This document shows positions 53,758 through 64,000 of a DNA stretch of 64,000 nt, one piece after another (positions within the stretch are counted from its first letter, which is position 1; every line of letters begins with the position of its first letter). Source of the DNA: Tyto alba (Eukaryota > Chordata > Aves > Strigiformes > Tytonidae); NCBI RefSeq assembly GCF_018691265.1, contig NW_024881296.1:1264779-1328778 (forward strand). The letters run 5' to 3'. The notes beneath the pieces are model-generated. The model searched no databases and was not told the DNA's origin. It saw only the letters and a list, made by a program, of their open reading frames with translations. The translations under genes were made by a program, and so were the position numbers.

Positions 53758-56700
53758 GGAAACATTATTCATACACCTTCAGGGCTGAATTCTGCTTGTG
53801 CCAACAGAGGCTGATTTCATCCTTTGGCTCGGGCTACAGCACTCTACCAGAGCAGCCTAGGAAAAGCTGTGAGCACTGATTGCCTTGAACAGTAATCACC
53901 TTCCCCAGTCCTGTCCAGCCCAGAGCAGTATCCTGACCCACTAACTCGTGTTTTTGAGGTTGAACACTGCTGGTTCCTGGTTCCACTCGGGTGACCTGCC
54001 ATCCCCTGCTCCCATCTTTCTCCTTCTTAGGCCACAAAAGGTGTGTGCCAGAGGAGGCTCTGGGAAATGAGGGGACAGGAGGACAAGGGTTGGGGGGTTG
54101 AGAGAAAGCAAGCTGGATTGGCTGCAGGCAGGTGTAAGAGGGAAGGGGAAGGAGGGAAACCAGCACAAATGATGGAGGAGGAATGTTCCAGCTGCATGAG
54201 CTTGGGTTCTGCATTGCAGTACTCACGTGCCTGCTCTGCGGCGGGGCTGTTGGTGGGACAGTGAGGGTAGTGCCCGTGTGGACCGCAGCCTGAAGAAGGC
54301 AGCGAGCTGCCTAAGATTCATTCTACCTTCCTCTTCTGCCCCTATTTCATATGAAATGGGCGGTGTTTTTTAACTACATAACCACACTACACGGTCACAG
54401 GGCAAAGGAAGGTTTCAGGTCTGCACCCTACCACTCTACCACCGCTTTTACCCTGAAAATGTCTTTCTTTCCCCTGTGTAACAGTTCTTGAAGCAAAAGT
54501 AGGGGGAATCAGGCTTCTGACCAAATACTGCCCCTTCATTAAAGCTGCCATGTTAGCACAGCAGTGTTCAGATACCATTCAGCTCCTAGCAGTGTCCTTT
54601 TCCCTAGATGATGTATAAAATCAGAAAAAAAATAAAGGAATTTAGGTATTTATCTCCTGCCTTCCTCTGCTTTTCCTTTCCCATCCCCCTTCTCAGTGTC
54701 TGATCCATGTAGTGGGAAGCTCGCAGGCTAACAGATGCACAACAGCCACGCGGGGAAGGTCAGGTACCAGGAATGCACAACAGCGAGCTGAGACCTTGCA
54801 ACTGAGTCTTCTGATACCGGGAGTGCTGGGGAATAAACACGGATTTTAGCTTATCAGTAGTAGCATGTCTGTCTTGTATTGCTCAAAGTCTTCCCATGTG
54901 TTTAATCTCCCTGCAGAACTTGCCAGCTACCACTGTTTTTCTGACAATATAACCAGTCCATTTCTCTTACGCTGGCAGCACACTGGAAACAGCGTTAGCA
55001 AAATCTTTTCCATATTAATTTAGGAAGTAAATGGCAAAGGAGGAGTAAGTTGCTGATGGACCTGTGGTACCACGTGGAAGCAGAGAACAAAAGAACCACA
55101 CTCAGGTATACGCTGATGTCAGAAAAACAGAAGTGGAGAGGAAAAGTGTATTCTGGAACTGTTTAAAAGAGCTGGTCCACTACCACACATCACTCCTTGC
55201 AGGAGGGAGGTAACCAGATGGTGTAATGGATCTTACCGGTCTGTAAATCACCAGAAAACAGCTGATGTACAGCTCTACCTCTCATTTTTGACTCACATGG
55301 CCTGTGCTTTCACATCCTACAGTGAGGGGAATGCAGCCAGAGGCTTCATGCTGGTTCCAATCACAGGCAGAAGACAAGCAGATACAGGCAGGGTGAAGTG
55401 TCAGGAGCACTTGGTGGATTTGAAGGGATAGCAGGATGCTTGGAGAGCAGATGTCCAACTCTGGCGAGCTAAATTTCTTTTGGGAAACTCCTAGAAGGAG
55501 ATCTGGCACCTTGTTCTGGCTTCTTTCTTCTGAATCCAGGCCCAGTTTACTTCAGTACTGTTGTGAGCATGCAGGAGTTCTTGTGGAAACTGCCACCCAA
55601 ATTTGAAGTAGAAAATTATTCTGAGTAGGACATGAAACACTGTAATAAGTCAGTTACCTATTAGCTTTGATATATTTCTTTATGTTCTACTTTACACCAT
55701 CACCGTGGTTCAGGTCTTGATTTCCCAACCTTCTACAAAACTGACAATCCCACATTTTGTATTGCATGAGTAGCTGTGGAGGAAGCAGAGGGGTTTGGTA
55801 GTTGGGGCTTTTGTTACACAGCCTAGTGGAAGCAGTGTAACATTGCAAGCTTAGGACAGTAACTGAATGCATTTGCTAAAATCACAGAAAAAAATTAGGT
55901 TGCAAGAGGCACCAAGAGATGATCCAGTGAGTTCCTCTGCTTCAGCTGCACCTATTTAATTTCCAATAGTGATATTATTGAAAAAGTCCAGAAATTACAA
56001 TTCCACTGTTCCCACAGGCCATTTATGACAGCACCCACAAGAAAGGTAAAAAAATCTCAGTGGTAAAATAATTCCAACTCAGGAATTAATAAGCAGCTCA
56101 GGCTTTTACTCAAGGTTGCTGGTGAATTCAGTACAATTTACTTCATCTGTTATATTCTGGGCATCTTTTTCATCGTAATCTTCCGTGCCCCACAAGAGAC
56201 AGATCTCGAGCTAATATGCCAGCTAAGGATAATGGCAGCTCAGACTCTGGACCACAACTGAGCTACGGGAAGTTGGACTCTGAGGTTGCCATCTCCTGAG
56301 CACCTGCTGTCCTGCTTGCAGCTCCCGTTTCCTTCTAGTAAATGAACCCTTTCTCACTGATGCAGACCTGGGTTGACTGCCACATAGACATTGGGGCAGG
56401 GTACTGCTAGAAAGCACACTTGAAAAGGGTCCGGAAACATCAGGAACTAAGAATGCTTGGGTTGGCTTCAGTGGGGATCATAGTACCCTCCACAGATACT
56501 GCCAAGGGCTATCTTCCACCTCTGACTCACGCATTTTGCAACCCAGTGGAGATAGCAGTGTAGTGCACCATGGAATTTGGTCGCTCTGCTCTTTGCCTAG
56601 GTACCTATTTACTTAAGAGTTTGATACATCATACCAGTTATCATCTAAATGCTCTGGCATGTATTCATCCAGCTGGGCTGGCATCTCCCTGCTTGGCACA

Positions 56701-59700
56701 GGATGTTTGTTTAACAATGACATCGATTTAATACTGAAGGTTGTTTTATTGGGTTTTGTGGGTGGTTTTGATGCCAGGGTTCTGGAAAGCAGTTTCACCC
56801 TGTTAAGCTGAAAAGCTTGTATGTTCTTATATATGTTTATGGCATCCAAAGTGGCAAAAGGATACATCTCTAATGAAAAACAGCAAATCAAATCACTGGC
56901 TGCACTTTCATCTTTCTTCCTACTGTCTCACCTCTTTTCTTCAATACCAGATTTTGTGCTGTTATTCTCTCTTCTGACCTCTTCCTCCTTCAAAAACTTT
57001 CTTCTCAGTTTTTCTTTGTTTGCAGTCCCCCTCTGCTTATTCTTTTTACGCACCTGCCTTGCACAGCATCTTCCATACTTTGTGTGTTGCACACTCACGG
57101 GGACCTGCAACATGTGACTCAACAACAGAATGCCCTCCTTGTATCACGGCCTGACACTGATGATACCAGTTTACACTTTCCATGATCTACATTTTTAATT
57201 TCTTTCTCGCTGTTCTTTGTGCTTTTTCGCCTTTCTCACCCCTTGGTGTTTTGTTCTCTCCCTACTCATTCCTTGTAAACTCCATCTGACTTGGTTTGGG
57301 GCATTCATTAGCAGGCTTGTGAAAACGCTTGCACGCGCATGTACAACTTAGCTGTGTGTCAGGAAAGAGAGCCTCAGAATTCTGCAATGACATTTGGGTC
57401 TGCAGTTACATATTAGGCTGCCTTCTGGAATTATCTATTTTCACAGTGGCTACAAGTGCAGAGAGAAAGGAGGAGCCACCTCCCACACTCCCCAGGAACA
57501 AATGCCTATCTTCGTGACAAAAGGACAAACAGCTTTTGCCGAGCCCCAGGGACACTTTCCCCACACAGGGCTCATCTGAGGTCCGGCCAAGGCAATGGTT
57601 GGATGCAGAGTTTGAAAAATACTGTTACAGCTCAAAGATGTAACATTAACTAGACTCCAAAACACAGCACATAGTGATCATTTCAGTGCTTGGGCCTCCA
57701 CAGCCTTCTAAGCACAAAAGTCTTTCTTGCAACACTCAAAAGTCTTTCTTACAACTTTGTGTTTTTCTTGCCCATACTTTCTTTTCAGACTCCTGCTGTA
57801 TTTCATGCTTAAAAATGGCAAAAGGCAAAGAATCAGTCAGCAAGGCCACTTAGTCTACCCAAAGCTCTAAATGAAACCTCTATTCGATGCTGTATCTTTC
57901 TGTAAACACGTGCATTTCAACTGAAGAGTTTTACTTTGTTAAGTAGTATGGGATTTGGAGAGATTTGAAAATAAGCTTACATAATTGGTTTATCATATCA
58001 GTACTGTTGATAACTGCATACTTTCCTTGGCTGTCAGACTAAACTTTGTGTAGTCGTATACTAAATTAAACTAAAATCAACAGAAAACCCGATGGGATTC
58101 ATCTTTTATTATTGTTATTCATCACGGATCCTTAAATGTAACAGAAGCTCAAGGAAAAAAGCTCAGGTTCTCGATCTGTTGAAAGAGTCAAATGCCTTCA
58201 TCTTCCTTCTAACACAGGACAGCCCCTAACTAACTGAGGCTAGATTACAGACCTGTCATTGATAACCTTTATTTAAAATCCTTCAGATGTCGGTTCAGGA
58301 TTAGGTATCACCCCTATTACTTCAGACAGAAGCTCATCATTTGTATCATGCGAGGGTACCTCACTACAGTCCTGGGAGGGGGATGGTACATATCAGTTTA
58401 ATAAAGTCTTTGAAGAAGCAAAGAACTGTCTTTGAATGGTGAAATACCGTGATTACTGGTACCAGATTTTGAAACAAGAAAATTAATAAAGGCTTAATTC
58501 CGCTTAAATCATTAGTCAGTGAATTCAAGTAGTAAAGCTCTGCATAGTAGTAAAGCCAGTATGACAAGCAAGCATTCAGTGGGTTTTTTAGTCCACAAAA
58601 GGTAAGAGACCTAGCTTCTGCTTTATTGAAGTAGGTAGACCTATAGGCTTCGACAAATAGGCAATACATCCTGTTTTACACAACTTATCACTCAAATTTT
58701 AGACACCCATCTGTGAGTGAAAGTGAGTACAGACATGAACCCTTTATCTGGGTTGTACAAAGGCAAAATTAAGAAATTACATGCAGGATTCAGCTAAGTG
58801 TGGAAAATTTTCCATACAATTCAAAGTTTTAACAACTGGGTGAATTTGTCTTTACCTCACTTTCTTGCTCTCTTCTTCCTCCCCCCCTCTCTCTTCTTTT
58901 TGCTTTTTAAAAGTTGTTTTTAAGATTGCACTGTGTCTGCACTGACCTGGTACACCTATCCATACTATTTAGACTGACAACATAAATAAATCAAGAAATT
59001 TAAATTCCATAGAGGTGTTTCATTTTCAAGCTAAGAAAGAGCAACATTTAATTACTAGCAGGCTGCAATCATTATCCACTGGACCCACTCAAAACAATGG
59101 AAGGCTGCTTAATTGATTCTAAATTACATTAGTTATAACTGAAAAACTTAAAAAGCAAGCAAACCTGAAAGCCAAAGGTATTAAGATACATTGCTGAAAT
59201 GTGGTAGAAGAGCATGATTCAAGACTGAAATATCCACAGTGGAAATTAATTTTTCTTTTTTGTTTTTGTTGTTAAATACCAAATTCTGTATTTAGATGCT
59301 TAATTTAATCTAATTTAGATCTAGGCTGATTTCCAGGTATACCAAAACATTTCTCCTGGATCTCAGAAGACTGCTTACCACTGTGGGTGAGGGATGACCA
59401 ATCTGGCCTATTAGTCACTTATGGATTTTCTTGTAAAATATATTCTTCCACGGCTGGGAGGGTAGTTGCACTAATTCATCAATGCAGTCTTTTTCCTGAG
59501 ACCAACCATGGTATGGAAATGGCACTGATGAAGCAGCTTCTGTTTCTTCCTAAAAGCAGACAAAAGGAAAAAGAACATATATATAATGTCAGGAGCTATT
59601 AATTCACCACTAAGAAATTAAAAAAACTATTTACATTCCGCTGGAAAATTACACTGAAAAATAATTACAAAGAATGTTATTCAAGAGAGGGTACTGAAAT

Positions 59701-62700
59701 TACTTGCTTCTTTTACCTTAAGAAAAAAAATGCTATTTAAAGATCAAATAACGCATAGTTAAACACAATCACTCCCTACACACTGCATGCATTGCCTGTG
59801 TTCATTAACTAATGAGATTCTTTCTGTACCATGCAAAAAAAGGTCCCCTTTTGAATACATGAGATTAACTATTCAAATTTGCCTGTTATCTAACACAAGA
59901 TTGCCCCATGTAATATTCACTCTGTAGCTGGGGTTTTATGTCCAAATACAAAATCTACTAAAATACATGGTTCAAAAGACATAGTAATATCATATCTAAA
60001 TCAGGATCATCAAAAAGTGGGATGAGGCAGAAAGCCACAGAGGCTTATTATGTGAAATAGCACTTGAAGAAGAAAAATAATCAGGACAACTACATTTGCT
60101 TTCCTATTTGGTATCAACAAGAGATCCCCATGGAAGATAGAGCACACATGGGAATATGGGCAACAGCTTCCACTGTGATGATCTTTTGTTGCTTTTTGTT
60201 CTAATACTATAGTTGAGAAAGGGCAATGGACTACCATGCTTTGCATCAACACATAATTAACAATATCAGAGAACCCAGCCTCCCTCATTAATTCAAAAGA
60301 GTTCATCTGGTCTTTTCTAGAGTATGCCCATGTACTAATTTAACATTTGGCAAACTGAAGCCACTCCAGTCAGAGCAGCTATTTTGGGAGGCATCTAGTT
60401 CTACAAAACTGTGAGACCATACTCTCCCCCAAGTCCTACTTTGACTAGTCATTCAAAATTGTGCAAAATAATCATCCAGCCTATTTTAGTGGTTACGTTT
60501 CATGCTCCATGCCATAAACCTGAAAGATTACTGAGGAGGATGCAGCGTATCTAAAATTAAGAGGACAAGGGGGAACTGTGCAGTGGAAATGTGTAATATT
60601 GTGATGTACACTGCAACCATGGGAGCAGAGAAAGCTAATGAGCTCTGTAACCACTTTCTATTCATGGATACAACAAAACCTGTTACAGATCTTTCTTATA
60701 AAAGTTGAAGTGATGCATCTTCATTTTCTTCTGGTGGGCACAGTACATGATAAAAAGAGCTACATAAAATACACTGTGGGATCGGCATTTAGTCCAGCTG
60801 TATCTTTTTCTGGCCTGATAAACCCATGAAACTGAGCCAGAAATTACTCGTTCTTCGCAATAACATCACACCAAAACAATTGACTGCAGAGAACAAGATA
60901 CTGGCCTACAACAGCAAGACAGAAGGGAGTGTTCTAAGTTCCAGCTATACCTTTATGTTCACTGCAATTGTGCCAAGTTCAAACACATTCCTTCTCCTAC
61001 TCGCCGGACGATATACTGAAGGACAGTCTGGCATGCATCCAATGAGAGACAGGCCCTGAAAGAAATATAATGGGACACATGTAGTTTGGCTAATAAGAAA
61101 TGTCTATTAAATATTTAAGGCAAGGTTGATCTTAATATCTACCACCTGTTTAATAACTGAGATTGATAAAAGGGAATGACAGGATAAAAATGCTGCACTT
61201 TGCCCTTCATTGTATCTAGACATGTATGAAAGTCACCCAGGACTTTAGACTCCTTCCCACAGTCGAGCTGAAAGCTAAATGTTCAAGGCAGAGCTCAGCT
61301 GTAGGGAATGATCCTCCATTTTTATAACAAGATTTCAGTTGGCCTTTCCATCCATTTCAGGTACATGAACAGCCCCTTCGGCAACAGCGTTCTTAACAAT
61401 CCATTTACATTTTTAATTAGTTTATTGTAAAGCTTAAATATTGTAGTTAATTTTTTTTTTTTTTTTTAAAGAAAGCTTTTGATATAAAAATTAAGAATGA
61501 ACCAATATCACAACCAGTAAGTTTCATGTTCACTGAAAGAGTAATAATGGCTGATGCATTCTGCTTGTGCCTAGCAACATAATCACAACCAGCTCGGATA
61601 AAGACATTCCCTTCCATTATAGCAGCACTAGTGTGGTCACTATAATGCTTACAGAAATGCTAGTTTAGCAGCAATTTGCCATCTACGGCAAGCAAAAGTT
61701 GTATATAAAAACTAGGAACTATAATGCCTTGGTTTCACTTTTGTTTCATAGTTATAACACTGCAACGGTGAAGCTGCAATCTGAAAATGCTCCGTCTTGC
61801 TTCTGTATGGAAGTCTCTGTAGACAAGCTTCCACAGTAGGTCTCCCAGGAATATATTCTGATTAAGAAGGGAAGAGAAAGGTGGGCTATTGCATTTAACC
61901 AGATCAGCACAAATATGCCACCTGAGAGGAATCTACTCATTTTAACCAGCAATTTAAGTAGCAGAAATTTTAAAAGTGTGGCTGTTCAAAAGAAAAAAAT
62001 AATCTTTATATTATATTGTAGGAAAAGTGACCAAACAAAAAGGAGACATTTGAAGTTAGATTTCTGAACATGTGCAAATGAGATGTATGAAGGGGAGTAA
62101 GGACAGGTAGGGAACCTCCAAATTTTGTAGGGTGTTCAGGATCTTTTGGGGGACTGCAGTCTGCTTCCATGGTAGGCTAAATCCTGAAACAAGTTGGTCT
62201 GAAAGGTCCATGTTCCTTCCACAGGCTGGAAAAGCAGAGAGCAAGTTTTATACTTTTCAGAAGGTAATGAAGCAACTGCTTGAGTGCATGCAGAAAGTGA
62301 CTTAGAGTTTCCTGGCGGGCTGCAGACACGTGTCACCCCTCCAACACTACAGAAGGAGATCGCGTGCTGAATAAACCTTCACTGGTCTAGTTCAAGATTG
62401 AGATAAATGGCCTTCTGCATGTAAAAAGGCACTCCTGTATCAGCCTATATCAACAGCTGGGGGAGAAAGTGAACTTTCAGTGGTTTGACTTGATCTAATG
62501 TGTGTAAAAAATACCCATTGTTTTCTAAAGAATGCTGTTCTATAGCAAGATAACAGTGGATTGTAAGTTACTGGATGTATACAGAAAAATTTGATATATA
62601 TTATACTGGCAATTTATGCTGCTTTTATGACATCATTAAAAACATGCCCTTTTACTAACTTTTATACAGAATATTATTATCATATTCTGGCAAAACAAAG

Positions 62701-62956
62701 TACATCAGCTGAGAAACTATCTCACAGTGTGTGATGTCTAGTTATCACTGCCAATATTAGCTTTGTGGACTAAGTAATAATATTATAACTGCTGGTTGCT
62801 ATTTGTGTACCAGACTGTTCCAATACCATGATGATGAGCATGCTGTTGGTGTCTGGAACAGATGGACAGAACACAAGAGATATTTGCCTTGATTTTAAGA
62901 CAAATAGGATTACCTGTTTCATTAATAACGCTACATGAAGGCACAGACAAAGCCAC
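53758..62956. other. Intergenic region, no gene recognised
   Basis: AT-rich sequence with short frames only. AATAAA signals on the + strand lie at 54631-54636 and near 54833. An imperfect 22-bp duplication (AAAAGTCTTTCTT twice) is at 57715-57755 and a T run at 61449-61467. ACTR2 is the expected next gene by synteny, but none of its exons is visible. Confidence 0.6.
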
Positions 62957-63355
62957 ATGATTCTATCTCCATCTCCAGTAACTGACAGGAAGAAAAGGAC
63001 AGTGCACATTTATAAAGACACACATTGGACGCAACAAACAATTTACTCTAACTTTCAGAGAGAGCAAATCTCTGAATCCCTTGTAAAGCCAATGCAGGTG
63101 CTTTATGCTGTTAAGAGTGGAAACAAAATTCACCGCCTCGCTGTCAGCAACATCACTCCATTGCAGTTCTCTGCAAAGGTGATAATTCAGGCTGGAGATG
63201 AGGCAAATGCCCGAGTCCTGCCCAACTCCACTGATTCCCTACTTGCTGATTTAAACATCCCTTACAAAGAAGAAGTCACAACAGCTTTCCATCACTTCTG
63301 GAGAAGAGAACTGAAAGAACAAGGAACACCACTTCACCTCATCTTTTTGATATGA
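62957..63355 (+). other. 132-codon open frame of unknown status
   Basis: This is the longest Met-started frame in the right-hand intergenic region (TGA at 63353-63355). The predicted protein is of ordinary composition, with NITPLQFSAKVIIQAGDEAN in the middle and no signal peptide or membrane segment. I do not recognise it. Single-exon frames of this length can occur by chance in 12 kb, so I do not call it a gene. Confidence 0.2.
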
Positions 63356-64000
63356 CAGAGAAATAGGGAGAAAAGTACACTTCAATTCCACTATGTTGTT
63401 TCTTAAGCCCTACCACCAGATAGACACTTTATTCTTCATTCTTTTATTCTTTCACAGAAATGAGGAATAGAGACCAGGAGACAAAAGTAGAGGGAAATAT
63501 TTTTACTGTAGGTTGTGCAGTTCTGTTTAGAATTAGGCCAGCGAAATTGGGAAAAAGTGATCTCAGGGCAATCTCATAAACAATACAATATATGATGCCA
63601 TATACTATTGGCAAACTGTTTTGAATGACTGAAAAGGGGAAGAGGGCTCTGACACAGAGCGCTGGGATCATAACAAGAACAACTCCTTTCCTATTTCAGT
63701 CAAAAGCCAAAAGAGGAAACTGGAATCTACTGCTTTCATATAAGAGCTGCCAATTTCCCACTGGTATCAGAATCCAGTCATTTTTGGAAAGGAAATGTCC
63801 TATTGCTGCATGGCAAAGCTAGCAGGTGCAGATGGGATGTGAAAAACTTTCCCAATCACCAATCTGCCAAGGTCATGAACCAAAAAGTACAAATGTTTTT
63901 AAGGACAATCATTCAGTTCCGCAGATTCTGAAAGCACATTATTCAATTTGGCACCCAAAAAGGTTTGAAATAAGGCCACCGATGTAGGTGAGGTGTCAGA
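63356..64000. other. Right edge, nothing recognised
   Basis: This AT-rich sequence holds only short frames on both strands and no recognised feature. Confidence 0.6.

Overview
This window is vertebrate nuclear DNA, most likely from a bird. It has split genes with GT-AG introns, two CpG-island promoters, and a degenerate copy of a CR1 LINE, the retroposon family typical of birds and other sauropsids. Three genes can be read with confidence, in the order SLC1A4 (+), CEP68 (+), RAB1A (-). This is the gene order I recall for human chromosome 2p14, so the block is conserved synteny. Introns are short. Exons were found by matching the translation to the remembered families and then checking splice signals and reading phase base by base.

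Layout. Positions 1-6233 hold the last four coding exons of SLC1A4 (the neutral amino acid exchanger ASCT1); its 5' half lies off the left edge. A long 3' UTR probably follows to about 10.0 kb. From about 10.0 to 23.7 kb I see no convincing gene, only a CR1 fragment at 19.64-20.58 kb. A CpG island with two CCAAT boxes and a 31-bp tandem duplication at 23.7-24.3 kb is the likely CEP68 promoter. CEP68 coding exons run from 28449 to 34691 and give a predicted protein of about 743 residues. CEP68 and RAB1A converge: the best CEP68 poly(A) signal (35277) and the most distal RAB1A signal (36117) lie less than 1 kb apart. RAB1A occupies 37990-50705 on the minus strand and gives a complete 205-residue protein. 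Its first exon sits in a CpG island (about 50.25-51.4 kb) that contains a 20-C run, a 17-bp perfect inverted repeat, a (CGGGG)6 tract, CCAAT, NRF1-like and YY1-like sites, and a possible upstream ORF. From 51.4 to 64.0 kb lies AT-richer sequence without a recognisable gene. The one coding-like segment there is a CpG-containing, exon-like stretch at 53644-53757.

The three genes do not form a pathway. SLC1A4 is a plasma-membrane transporter, CEP68 a centrosome-linker protein and RAB1A an ER-to-Golgi GTPase. There is no operon, CRISPR array, phage, plasmid or bacterial element here. I did not find a new multi-gene system. The main leads are the unassigned exon-like segment, the structured RAB1A upstream region, the conserved CEP68 phosphodegron and the uncertain CEP68 terminal exon.
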